Source of the DNA: Acinetobacter cumulans
GTDB lineage: Bacteria > Pseudomonadota > Gammaproteobacteria > Pseudomonadales > Moraxellaceae
NCBI RefSeq assembly: GCF_003024525.3
Contig: NZ_CP035934.2
Coordinates: 2,294,001-2,358,000 of the forward strand
Direction of reading: 5' to 3'
Length of the DNA: 64,000 nucleotides
Positions within the stretch are counted from its first letter, which is position 1; each line of letters opens with the position of its first letter. The position numbers and the translations under genes were made by a program. Below the pieces are notes generated by a model that did no database searches, was not told the origin of the DNA, and saw only the letters and a program-made list of their open reading frames with translations. Below are positions 28,900 through 37,808 of the stretch, in pieces.

Positions 28900-30111
28900 A
28901 TGCATCATCAATCAAACAATTTTGCTCAAACTGAGCTGTCTTCTCAATTCGTACTACTCATGGCTTTAGCCTGTGGTCTTTGTGCGGGATCAGCTTATTT
29001 TAATCAGCCTCTTATTTATTCTATTCAGTACACCCTCAAAATCAGTACGGACCAAGCGGGCTTGTCTGTGGTACTGGCTCAAGTTGGCTATGGCTTAGGA
29101 CTGATGCTCCTTGTACCTTTGGGTGATTTGCTCAACAAAAGAAAACTCATTGTTTGCCTAATGGTGTTTGCGGGCCTTTCACAAGTACTTTTATCGTTGA
29201 GTACAACGCTGATTTGGCTGTATAGCTTTACCCTTTGCGCTACTTTTGGCGCAATCTCAGCACAAATTTTAATTCCTTTTGCATCGAGTATTAGCTCACC
29301 CGCTCAAAGTGCTGCTACAGTCGGCAAACTCATGAGTGGCTTGGTCATGGGAATTATTTTATCGCGCACATTTGCAGGTTTTGTTTCGACCTTTTGGTCA
29401 TGGAATATGGTGTATTTAAGTAGTGGTATCGTCACGCTTTTATTTGCCATGCTCATGTGGCATAAGTTGCCTAACACCCAAGCCAACACGCAATTAAACA
29501 TTGCAAAAATTTATCAATCCTTATTTGAGCTTGCGAAGTCGGAACCGCATTTAATTCGACGTGCCTGTGCGGGAGCTTTAGGTTTTGCCATTTTATCCAT
29601 GGTTTTTACATCAATGACCTTTGTACTGGCCAACCCGCCTTATGAATTTTCAGATTTTCAAATTGGTTTGTTTGGCTTACTAGGCATCATCGGTATTTAT
29701 TCATCCAGCTGGTCTGGGCGTACGGTTGGCTTAGGTAAAGAAAATAAAGTCGCACTGATCTGCATCAGTCTCATGCTACTGTCTTGCCTGCCATTGGCCT
29801 TTGCCCAATTGAATATTGTGGCATACGCCTTGGGTGTACTGATGAGCTACTTTGGTCTAACCGCATTTCATGTCCTGAACCAAAATTTAGTCTATCGTAT
29901 TAATCCAACTGCACGTTCACGTATTAATGCTGTGTATATGACCATTTACTTTTCGGGTGCTACCTTAGGTTCTCTAACTGCCGTATATGCATGGCAACAT
30001 TGGGGCTGGTTCGGCTGTGTAAGCTGCGCATTCCTCTTTGCTCTTGGGATTTTAATCATCGATCGCCTTGATTTTAAAACGATGCAACGCACCTCAACCA
30101 CGGATGCCTAG
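28900..30111 (+). CDS. MFS transporter
   Basis: A 403-residue major-facilitator protein with twelve predicted helices. The cytoplasmic loop 2-3 motif appears as GDLLNKRKL, and the second half carries SGRTVGLGKENK in the corresponding loop. It is most like the sugar/drug efflux group of MFS proteins; substrate unknown. The frame begins with GTG at 28897, but the ATG at 28900 is a better start, with GGATGAG just upstream. The gene is alone between obgE (divergent) and the HxlR regulator (convergent). Confidence 0.85.
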   Translation: MHHQSNNFAQTELSSQFVLLMALACGLCAGSAYFNQPLIYSIQYTLKISTDQAGLSVVLAQVGYGLGLMLLVPLGDLLNKRKLIVCLMVFAGLSQVLLSLSTTLIWLYSFTLCATFGAISAQILIPFASSISSPAQSAATVGKLMSGLVMGIILSRTFAGFVSTFWSWNMVYLSSGIVTLLFAMLMWHKLPNTQANTQLNIAKIYQSLFELAKSEPHLIRRACAGALGFAILSMVFTSMTFVLANPPYEFSDFQIGLFGLLGIIGIYSSSWSGRTVGLGKENKVALICISLMLLSCLPLAFAQLNIVAYALGVLMSYFGLTAFHVLNQNLVYRINPTARSRINAVYMTIYFSGATLGSLTAVYAWQHWGWFGCVSCAFLFALGILIIDRLDFKTMQRTSTTDA

Positions 30112-30293
30112 TAAAGCGGATACATGTAAACACAGCGGTATTAAATTAGCGTCGTATACTCAAAACACATATTCTATGGCTGCTCAATCGCAACCATGAC
30201 TACATGCTTCTATGTTCTTGAAGCCCTGAATTTATCAGTTTTTTAATTTAAACTTAGCTGTTTTCACCCAACACAGCATGCTTACTATACAAA

Positions 30294-30674
30294 CTAAGAC
30301 ACTTTAGAAACGGTCGCTTTATGGTCCAAAATATCGGGTAATTTTGTTTCAATCCAACCAATCAAATACAGTAATTTTTCAGCTGCTTGTGAACCTGTAA
30401 TGGTCAGTTGGTATTCGACCTTCGGTGGCACAACTGGATAAACAGTCCGTAGAATAAAGCCATCATTTTCGAGCATTTTCAGCGTCTGTGCCAGCATCTT
30501 TTCGCTAATGCCTTCTATCCGTTGTTTAAGTTCACTAAAGCGATGCACGCCATCATTTAAACAACGCAAGACTAACACCGACCATTTATTGGTTAAGTGC
30601 TCCAAAATGTCACGTGATGGACAATCTGTGGATAAAACTTGACCTAATAATTTACTTGAAGCGTAGTTAGCCAT
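30294..30674 (-). CDS. HxlR-family transcriptional regulator
   Basis: A 126-residue winged-helix regulator of the HxlR/DUF24 family. The family pattern is intact: CPSRDILEHLTNKWSVLVLRCL, then HRFSELKQRIEGISEKMLAQTLKMLENDG and the wing VPPKVEYQLT. The Cys in DCPSR is the redox- or electrophile-sensing residue in several characterised family members. It is divergent from a QorB-like reductase, the same arrangement as ytfH-ytfG in E. coli. The ATG at 30674 follows GGAGAGA, so it is preferred to the TTG at 30677. Confidence 0.92.
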   Translation of the reverse strand: MANYASSKLLGQVLSTDCPSRDILEHLTNKWSVLVLRCLNDGVHRFSELKQRIEGISEKMLAQTLKMLENDGFILRTVYPVVPPKVEYQLTITGSQAAEKLLYLIGWIETKLPDILDHKATVSKVS

Positions 30675-30715
30675 CAAATCTCTCCTGCTGGTAATAAACT
30701 TACTTTTTGGTACGT

Positions 30716-30732
30716 ACTTACATTTAGTAAGT
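30716..30732. promoter_or_regulatory. Operator candidate between hxlR-type regulator and qorB-like gene
   Basis: Perfect 6-bp inverted repeat ACTTAC-ATTTA-GTAAGT; another AACTTAC lies just upstream at 30697-30703. It sits midway in the divergent promoter region and fits a dimeric HxlR regulator binding site (inference). Confidence 0.6.
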
Positions 30733-30792
30733 TAACAGATTACTATTTATGCATCAAGTTTATTTTTCATACAAAAACATGAGGGTTTATAG

Positions 30793-31647
30793 ATGAAAAT
30801 TGCAATCACAGGTGCAACAGGTCAACTCGGTCAATTGGTTATTCAAGCTTTATTAAAACGCGTCAGCGCGGATCAAATTGTGGCTTTAGTGCGTGACCCA
30901 AAAAAAGCAACTGCTTTAGCTGAGCAAGGTGTTGAACTACGTCATTTTGATTATGATGCCCCTGAAAGCTTAGCGCCAGCGCTACAAGGGATCGACAAAT
31001 TATTACTCATTTCTGCCAATGAAGTTGGCCGTCGCACACCACAGCATAAAGCAGTGATTGAAGCAGCTCAATTGGCACAGGTTCCTTATATTGCTTATAC
31101 CAGTCTATTACGTGCTGACACTTCACCTTTGGGCTTAGCACAAGAACACCGTGAGACTGAAGCACTGATTCAAGCCAGTGGTCTGCGCTATACCTTGTTA
31201 CGCAATAATTGGTATAACGAAAACTATCTTGCTGGCGTTGAGCACAATGTAGCATCTGGCAAACTCTTTAGCGCCACACAAAATGGTCCGATTAGCTCAG
31301 CATCACGTGCAGATTATGCCGAAGCTGCAGCTGAAGTTTTAACAACTAGCGGGCATGAGCAAAAAACCTATGAATTAGCTGGCTCACAAAGCTTCACTAA
31401 AACCGACTTAGCAACTTATATTGCACATGCCGCATCTAAACCTGTGCAATATTTAGAAATTGATGCAGAAAGCTTTGCACAAGGCCTTACACAAGCTGGC
31501 TTGCCCGAGCCTGTGGTCAATTTAATTACTGAAGCTGATGTTGAAACTGCACATGGTGCAATGTTTAGTGACCGTACTGATTTGGAACAATTGATTGGTC
31601 GCAAAACCACAACCATACAATCCCAAGTAGAGGCCTTATTTAAATAA
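30793..31647 (+). CDS. NmrA-like NAD(P)H:quinone oxidoreductase, QorB/YtfG type
   Basis: A 284-residue atypical short-chain dehydrogenase fold protein. The nucleotide-binding motif ITGATGQLGQLV spans residues 4-15, followed by LVRDPKKA (phosphate contact expected for NADPH), YTSLLRADTSPLGLA, and LRNNWYNENY near the substrate pocket. This matches E. coli YtfG (QOR2), an NADPH-dependent quinone reductase. It is divergent from an HxlR regulator that probably controls it in response to quinones or other electrophiles. A GAGGG ribosome-binding site precedes the ATG. Confidence 0.88.
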   Translation: MKIAITGATGQLGQLVIQALLKRVSADQIVALVRDPKKATALAEQGVELRHFDYDAPESLAPALQGIDKLLLISANEVGRRTPQHKAVIEAAQLAQVPYIAYTSLLRADTSPLGLAQEHRETEALIQASGLRYTLLRNNWYNENYLAGVEHNVASGKLFSATQNGPISSASRADYAEAAAEVLTTSGHEQKTYELAGSQSFTKTDLATYIAHAASKPVQYLEIDAESFAQGLTQAGLPEPVVNLITEADVETAHGAMFSDRTDLEQLIGRKTTTIQSQVEALFK

Positions 31648-31690
31648 AATAAATGACTTGAAGCATAACTACACTGTGTAAATCACACAT

Positions 31691-31735
31691 AGCCTACCCC
31701 ATTGAGCAATCAATGAGGTTAGGCTTTTTATTTTA
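31691..31735. terminator. Terminator between qorB-like gene and the beta-repeat pair
   Basis: AGCCTA...CATTGA pairs with TCAATG...TTAGGCT (one bulge, one mismatch), followed by a T-rich tract on the plus strand. Confidence 0.78.
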
Positions 31736-32416
31736 TTATGGGTGAATATTTTTCAATGCTAAGTTCATTTGCATATCTAAATTAGCCTGAGTATCGCGTT
31801 CAGTGTTGTACATCGTCGCACGAAAGGCCGCAATATTTTGTAGTGTAATTGGATCATTTAATTGTAGCTTTGGTTTAAATTGATGATCTACATTCAAACG
31901 AACAGACTCATTAAAATCAAAATACACAGGACCATTAAACATAATTTTAACGGGAATCTTATACTGACGTTGCAAATGAAATGGCACATCTAAATGAATA
32001 GGAATGTCTAGTTTTAAAGGAAATTTCGGCAATAATCTATTTTGATAAATTAAGTCTGTTGTGGTTTCCAAAGGCATATTTTGCCGAATTTTCAATTGTG
32101 TTTGATAGTCCAAATCAACTTGAATTGGCACTTCTACTGTAAATTGTAAATCTGCCAAATATTTACCTTTCAATGGCAAATCCATTTGTCGCTTTAAATC
32201 TATTTGAGTATCTAAAGTGCCACGCGCATGCGCCTGTAAATAATTACCCACATGTATGATTGTAGGCAATGAATGTGATAATTGAATATTCGCTTGCTTT
32301 GCTTTTACCTGTAAAGATGCCTGTACATTTAAATAAATCCAAAACAGCAGTGCCACCAAACTGGTAATCGCAATAAAACCATATAGCCAATACTTCACGG
32401 AATAGCGTCGATCCAT
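31736..32416 (-). CDS. Membrane-anchored periplasmic beta-repeat protein (second of a pair)
   Basis: A 226-residue protein: short basic N-terminus, one membrane helix (about 8-29), then about 195 residues built from short alternating polar/hydrophobic strands. Examples are FTVEVPIQVDLDYQTQLKI, PLKLDIPIHLDVPFHL and YKIPVKIMFNGPVYFDF. The pattern resembles amphipathic beta-strand repeats of periplasmic lipid-binding or bridge proteins, but I cannot assign a family. It begins 3 bp after the upstream gene, whose product has the same architecture, so the two are coupled and likely act together. Confidence 0.72.
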   Translation of the reverse strand: MDRRYSVKYWLYGFIAITSLVALLFWIYLNVQASLQVKAKQANIQLSHSLPTIIHVGNYLQAHARGTLDTQIDLKRQMDLPLKGKYLADLQFTVEVPIQVDLDYQTQLKIRQNMPLETTTDLIYQNRLLPKFPLKLDIPIHLDVPFHLQRQYKIPVKIMFNGPVYFDFNESVRLNVDHQFKPKLQLNDPITLQNIAAFRATMYNTERDTQANLDMQMNLALKNIHP

Positions 32417-32419
32417 GCA

Positions 32420-33127
32420 CTATTCTCCTGTTGACTGAGGAGCTTGGCGTGCCAATTTCATATCTTTGAGCGGAATAACCAGTTCACCCTGCTTAATTTT
32501 GACAGCTAAAGTATTTTGCACATCGACCGTGGCTTTAAGTGCCGTTGAAATGGGTACATTCAAATGGCCATCAATGGGGATATTGGCTTGTATTTTCGTA
32601 TTTAAAGGAATATTTAAATTTTCTTTCAGCTGTGTTTTGACTGGAGCATCAAATTTTAAATGAACTTTTTGCGCCAAAGGAACGTCCATATTAATAGGTA
32701 CATCGAGTTGAATCGGAATATTTCCCTTTAAAGGTAAAGTGATATCCTTTCCCAAAACCCGAATTTGAACTTTGGTATTGATGGGCATGTTTTGATTAAT
32801 TTTGAGTACTTCACGAACAGGTATCGTCGTTTGAATAGGCACCTGATTATCAAAATACACTCGCGGTGTAAGTGTTTGCGTGAGTGGAATTTGCAACTGT
32901 TCTTGTATGGGAATTGATGCATTCACTCGCCCAGAAACATCGACATTGAGTGCATCGTGTATTTTCACTTCTGCTTGTAAAGGTTCTTGTAAATCAATAC
33001 TAACGCTTTGATTTTCGAGTGGAATATAGATATTAAAGTGTTTAAACACCCAAATCGCGATGAGCACACCGCAAATGGAAGCCAACACAATCAATGCTAA
33101 TCCACTTAGCACGTGTTTTGCCTGCAA
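32420..33127 (-). CDS. Membrane-anchored periplasmic beta-repeat protein (first of a pair)
   Basis: A 235-residue protein with one N-terminal membrane helix (about 7-28) followed by a long periplasmic segment. It is dominated by repeats of the form (I/L)P(I/L)xxx(I/V)x(I/V), for example LPLKGNIPIQLDVPINMDVP, LNIPLNTKIQANIPIDGHL and VPISTALKATVDV. The start is taken as TTG at 33127 because AAGGA lies 6 nt upstream; a TTG at 33133 abuts that site and is less likely. No ATG is available. First gene of a two-gene operon; function unknown. Confidence 0.7.
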   Translation of the reverse strand: MQAKHVLSGLALIVLASICGVLIAIWVFKHFNIYIPLENQSVSIDLQEPLQAEVKIHDALNVDVSGRVNASIPIQEQLQIPLTQTLTPRVYFDNQVPIQTTIPVREVLKINQNMPINTKVQIRVLGKDITLPLKGNIPIQLDVPINMDVPLAQKVHLKFDAPVKTQLKENLNIPLNTKIQANIPIDGHLNVPISTALKATVDVQNTLAVKIKQGELVIPLKDMKLARQAPQSTGE

Positions 33128-33249
33128 AACCAATCCTTGTATTTTTATTTTTCAATCTTTGAGTGTGCTAAATAAATACCGCAAGGTGTGCAATTTTTTG
33201 TATGTTAATTTGCAAAATCAGTAACCGTTTGACTCTAAAAAATTCAATA

Positions 33250-33747
33250 CTAGTTCATAAAAAGCTTCATTAGTCGTTCATCAATATATTCATCATTGTC
33301 TTTTAAAGCTTTCTGTTCAATGCCATAGGTTTGAAAACCACATTTTTCATAAAGCTGAATGGCGGGTTTGTTGTCATCTGCAACAGTGAGTAGAATTTGT
33401 TCTACATTATTTTTGCTATATTTTATAATTGTATTGAGTAGCATCGTTGCAATGCCTTTTTGTTGAAATTCAGGCTCAATAAAAACACTCGATAAATGTG
33501 CTTTATGAGCAAATTTTGCTCCAACTTCTTGTGTTAATGTGGCTAAGCCTATGATTTTATTTTTTTGATATACACCAAATACAGTCGAATTTGATAAGCA
33601 GGCTTCAAAAAATATTAATGATTTATCTAGCTCAGCCAAATACGTAGATCCAAACATTTTTGGCGATTTTTCTAAAGCTGAAAGTCTGATTGTTCTAAAA
33701 TCTTGAACATCATTCATCTCTAAAGTTTTAATCTCAATGTTTAGCAT
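33250..33747 (-). CDS. GNAT-family N-acetyltransferase
   Basis: A 165-residue acetyltransferase of the GNAT fold. The acetyl-CoA-binding motif A is seen in LSSVFIEPEFQQKGIATMLL (Q-x-x-G-x-A), preceded by IIGLATLTQEV and followed by ILLTVADDNKPAIQLYEKCGF, the typical N-x-x-A-x-x-x-Y-x-x-x-GF close. The substrate (protein N-terminus, amine or antibiotic) cannot be told from sequence. It is a lone gene in low-G+C DNA (AT-richer than neighbours), which may hint at later acquisition. An AGAAGA ribosome-binding site precedes the ATG. Confidence 0.87.
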   Translation of the reverse strand: MLNIEIKTLEMNDVQDFRTIRLSALEKSPKMFGSTYLAELDKSLIFFEACLSNSTVFGVYQKNKIIGLATLTQEVGAKFAHKAHLSSVFIEPEFQQKGIATMLLNTIIKYSKNNVEQILLTVADDNKPAIQLYEKCGFQTYGIEQKALKDNDEYIDERLMKLFMN

Positions 33748-33976
33748 ATTCTTCTATTCAAAATAGTTTAACCGCGTTTAACTTAGCATAGATTAGTTGT
33801 TCAAATTCTAAAAAGCCTATACTTCAGTACTGTAAGTAAAATACGTGCACAATACGCATAAACACCCACAAGAAGCGAAAAGTTGATCCTATCAATTGTT
33901 CTTTATTTAGACTTTATGTGCATCAATCCATTCAAAAACAATCACCAAGCCATGCTTAAAGCTAAATTGTCTGCAA

Positions 33977-34006
33977 TAAAAAAGAGCCTCATAAGAGGCT
34001 CTTTTT
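33977..34006 (-). terminator. Rho-independent terminator after the GAPDH gene
   Basis: AAAAAGAGCCTC/GAGGCTCTTTTT, ATAA loop; T run on the minus strand. Confidence 0.92.
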
Positions 34007-34023
34007 GTACCGCACTGAACTAA

Positions 34024-35481
34024 TTATGCATTAGTTTCAGCAGGAACTTTTGGATAGCTTACGCCGCCCATTTGTTCTGCAATACGAAGTACTTGGCAGC
34101 TATAACCAACTTCGTTGTCATACCATACGTATGCAGTTAAGCGGTTACCAGCAGTAATTGTTGCTTGCGCATCAAATACACCTGCAGTACGTGAACCAAT
34201 AAAGTCAGAAGATACAACTTCAGTAGAGTTTGTATAACCGATTTGACCTTGAAGGTTAGAGTTGATTGAAACTTGGCGAAGGTATTCATTTACTTCGTCA
34301 CGTTCAACTTCTTTATCCAAAGTTAAGTTCAAGATTGCAAGAGAAACGTTTGGTGTAGGTACACGTACAGAGTTACCAGTCAATTTGCCTTTAAGTGCAG
34401 GAAGCGCTTTAGCAACTGCTTTCGCAGCACCAGTTTCAGTGATTACCATGTTCAATGTTGCAGCACGGCCACGACGGTCAGCTTTATGGTAGTTGTCGAT
34501 TAAGTTCTGGTCGTTTGTGAACGAGTGAACTGTTTCAACGTGACCGCCAAGAACTGTATATTTGTCATGTAACACTTTAAGTGTTGGTGTGATTGCGTTT
34601 GTTGTGCAGCTTGCAGCAGAGATGATTGTATCTTCATCAAGGATGTCTGCTTGGTTCACACCAAATACAACGTTCTTCATGTCACCTTTACCAGGTGCAG
34701 TTAGAATTACGCGCGCAGCGCCTGGGCATTGAAGGTGTTGTGCAAGACCTTCAGCATCACGCCATTTACCTGTGTTATCAATCACAAGTGCATTGTTAAT
34801 GCCGTATGCAGTGTAATCAACTTCAGTTGGATTAGATGCATAGATCACTTTAATGAATTGACCATTTGCAATGATTGCTTCGTTTTCTTCATCTACAGAA
34901 ATTGTGCCTGCAAATGGACCGTGAATAGAGTCACGACGAAGTAAAGAAGCACGTTTTTCTAGGTCACCGTCAGATGATTTACGAACAACGATTGCTTTTA
35001 GGTTAAGACCACGGCCTAAACCAGATTGACCAATCATTAAACGCGCAAGAATACGACCGATACGACCGAAACCGTAAAGAACTACATCTTTGTTTTCTAC
35101 AGATGCAGCATTACCTTGTAATGATTTAACAGCATCAGCAACAAATGCGTCGATGTCGCCGCCTTTTTCTTTAAATTCAACAGCAAGTTTGCCCAAGTCG
35201 ATTTCAGCAGTACCGATATTTTCAACTTTCGCCAAAGCTTCAAGAATTGGGAATGTGTTTACTACTGAAAGTTCAACGTCTAATACGCGAGTACGACGGT
35301 GAGCTTTAAGAATTTGAATCACTGAACGGTTAATTAAAGAACGACCGTATACTGTAGCTACGATGTTTTTTTCACGGTATAACTGACCCACTAGGGCAAT
35401 CATACGTTCCGCAAGTTCTTCACGGTTTTTCCAGCGACCTTGGTGCTCTGCATGTAGGGCAACGATAGTGTCTTTGCTCAC
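34024..35481 (-). CDS. Glyceraldehyde-3-phosphate dehydrogenase, long form
   Basis: Phosphorylating GAPDH of glycolysis/gluconeogenesis. The 485-residue product is about 150 residues longer than ordinary GapA: residues 1-130 form a helical N-terminal extension (HAEHQGRWKNREELAERMIA), then the Rossmann motif GFGRIGR at 137-143 and the catalytic Cys292 in SAASCTTNAITPTLKVL. Long-form enzymes occur in Pseudomonas and Acinetobacter and are thought to serve mainly gluconeogenesis. The start is GTG at 35481, with an AGAGGA site 7 nt upstream. It is monocistronic with a strong terminator. Confidence 0.93.
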   Translation of the reverse strand: MSKDTIVALHAEHQGRWKNREELAERMIALVGQLYREKNIVATVYGRSLINRSVIQILKAHRRTRVLDVELSVVNTFPILEALAKVENIGTAEIDLGKLAVEFKEKGGDIDAFVADAVKSLQGNAASVENKDVVLYGFGRIGRILARLMIGQSGLGRGLNLKAIVVRKSSDGDLEKRASLLRRDSIHGPFAGTISVDEENEAIIANGQFIKVIYASNPTEVDYTAYGINNALVIDNTGKWRDAEGLAQHLQCPGAARVILTAPGKGDMKNVVFGVNQADILDEDTIISAASCTTNAITPTLKVLHDKYTVLGGHVETVHSFTNDQNLIDNYHKADRRGRAATLNMVITETGAAKAVAKALPALKGKLTGNSVRVPTPNVSLAILNLTLDKEVERDEVNEYLRQVSINSNLQGQIGYTNSTEVVSSDFIGSRTAGVFDAQATITAGNRLTAYVWYDNEVGYSCQVLRIAEQMGGVSYPKVPAETNA

Positions 35482-35751
35482 AGATACGTCCTCTAATTAA
35501 TTGTAAATCGAAGCTTAAATTTCAAAACCCGACAATTGTAATGGAATTATCTAAAAGATAGAATCCAAAAGCTGATATTGGAGGCTTATTTTCTTATATA
35601 TTCACTATAAATTATAAAAATAGTTGTAATTATTTTTATGATTTTGTTTTAAAAGATTTTTAAAATGCATTTTAGCGCCCCTAAAATACATTTTTATTTA
35701 ATCGTTTCTTTATCAATCAGTGAATTAAGCTGTTTACAATTAAAGTCCTTA

Positions 35752-37509
35752 TCAATGTGAGTAATTTAACTCATAACTGGTTTTTTCAGCTTTTGACGCC
35801 ACAGAAAAGTTAAGGTCAAAATTAATAGAGGCATTAAAGTCTTCTACATCAAAATCTGAATAGGTTTCGGGTAAGCGAAGCAAAATTGGTAAGCGTGTAA
35901 TGCCATTGTCACCACAAGGAAATGCATAGTGGCGCTCATGTTCACTAAAATTATGTAAAGTCTCAAACTCTAAAAAGACTGAACATTTCGGATTCTGGCG
36001 TGGTGCTTGCAAAACACTCATAAACATTTTGTGCTTCATTTGTTGCCCGAGCTTATACGCTTCAGCCAAATCACGCTCTGCTTGATTACTCTTGGTCATG
36101 CGCTTAAAGAATGAGCCTTTTTCAGCACTTTGGCGTTTCAATTTATTGATATAGATTGTCAGTTCACGGTAATCCAGCAAATGCTCTGTCATTGCAAAAC
36201 GAATATCTTGCAATGGTTTCAGTGAGCGTTGATGCATGACTTCCCACTCATGTTGATTCAGAGGCACAAAAGTATCTTGTCGACGTTTTTCTAATAATTT
36301 CAAATAGCCGACCATTTTATATTCAAACAACTGCACATGCTGATTAAATACCAATGCAGGTTGTTGTTTAAACTCACGATAATACGCGAGTAATTCTGAA
36401 TATAGACGATGTACACTTAAATATAAATAATCGAATTCTTCAATATGTGACAAATGCGATTTAATCGCCTCATAGACAGGTTTAAAAAAATCAGCAGTTA
36501 ATATATTTTCAAATTTTTTCAAATGCATTTGTGCCACAACATCTGCATTTTTAGCTACAAATTGAATCGGTTCAATGAGTAATGGAATTAAAGATTTTTC
36601 GCAGACCTCTTCCAATTGCAACACAGTATCCATCACATCAACATGAATTTGGCTTTGTACAGTCACCATGCATTCAATTAAAGATTTAAAGTGATCAATA
36701 TATTCATTTTCTTCAGTGGCCTGCATATCCAACACAATCACATTTAAAAATGTTTGCGCTTCGATTGCCCCTTTCTCTTCGGTTAAAAAGCGTCGAATTG
36801 AATAGGGATTTTGCTCTACCTGCATTACAGGCGCGGTCAAAAAAATATATTGTGAGGTTTTTACCAATTCAAAATGACGGATTTTTTGTTGTTTGCTCAA
36901 ATAATATCGGAAAATCGGATGCTTCATAATGTCCGAATGGCGTTTCAACAAAGGTTTAAACCAATAACCTAATAATTGTTGCTTAATAAATACTTCAATA
37001 ATAAAGCATTTAATCTGCGACTCTGTGAGCTTACGGATCCCTTCTGGCGGTGTGATCACCATACGGCGAATGACTTTGGCTGCATTGAGTAAAAAAGTAC
37101 GGCGAATCATTAATTTTTCGCGTTGCAACATAAAGTTTTCATCTACAGAAATCTGGTCAATTTGCTCTATCGCATTTTCCAAATAATCCGCAATTTGTGT
37201 GCTGTCTTGAATAGATTTAAGGTCTTCTAAAGATTCACTCAGCGTTTTGGCAATATGTTGCATGCGATCATTGCTAAGGCTGTGTTTTAAAATAGCCAAA
37301 CTGGATGACGCTTTGTACTCAAAACCACCTGTCATGCGGTTCCAATAGATTTCTTTGCTTTTTAAAATTTGATGATCAATCTCTTCGCGCAAAGCCATGT
37401 CAGATTCTTCAAGAATCTTAGTTAAGCGCGCTTCCCAATCCACATCAAGGCTAGGTTCTAGCTGCAATAATGCGGCGCGTATTTGATATGGAATACTGCT
37501 ATTTTGCAT
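35752..37509 (-). CDS. Hypothetical helical protein, 585 aa
   Basis: A long, largely alpha-helical soluble protein without signal peptide or membrane helix, rich in charged residues. It has coiled-coil-prone stretches around residues 90-130 (LSESLEDLKSIQDSTQIADY) and 440-500 (ELTIYINKLKRQSAEKG). The C-terminal about 70 residues change character and look beta-rich (CSVFLEFETLHNF, RLPILLRLPETYSDFDVEDF). I do not recognise a domain and see no catalytic motif. It is a lone gene, flanked by 270 bp and 299 bp of AT-rich non-coding DNA. Confidence 0.7.
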   Translation of the reverse strand: MQNSSIPYQIRAALLQLEPSLDVDWEARLTKILEESDMALREEIDHQILKSKEIYWNRMTGGFEYKASSSLAILKHSLSNDRMQHIAKTLSESLEDLKSIQDSTQIADYLENAIEQIDQISVDENFMLQREKLMIRRTFLLNAAKVIRRMVITPPEGIRKLTESQIKCFIIEVFIKQQLLGYWFKPLLKRHSDIMKHPIFRYYLSKQQKIRHFELVKTSQYIFLTAPVMQVEQNPYSIRRFLTEEKGAIEAQTFLNVIVLDMQATEENEYIDHFKSLIECMVTVQSQIHVDVMDTVLQLEEVCEKSLIPLLIEPIQFVAKNADVVAQMHLKKFENILTADFFKPVYEAIKSHLSHIEEFDYLYLSVHRLYSELLAYYREFKQQPALVFNQHVQLFEYKMVGYLKLLEKRRQDTFVPLNQHEWEVMHQRSLKPLQDIRFAMTEHLLDYRELTIYINKLKRQSAEKGSFFKRMTKSNQAERDLAEAYKLGQQMKHKMFMSVLQAPRQNPKCSVFLEFETLHNFSEHERHYAFPCGDNGITRLPILLRLPETYSDFDVEDFNASINFDLNFSVASKAEKTSYELNYSH

Positions 37510-37808
37510 GTCCTAGCCCTCAAGTTTTGTGAAATTTATTTAAGTTTAAAGCATTCGTCTTTTTATAAGCATAAATGTTAAACAGTTATCATTTTTTAAT
37601 CAATAGCGTGATTCTGTCTTTGAGCGAAAAGATAAACGGTTTATCTGATTTTTAAAAAATTGCTATATTTTCGAAGACGTATCGGCTCTAAGTTTTTTTT
37701 ATTTTTTAATTGAACATTCTTTCTTATCGCGATATCAATCAAAATGATATATTAATCTGTCTTGATCATTTTTGATCAATATCGCTAGCTTTAAATCAGA
37801 ATTGATAT

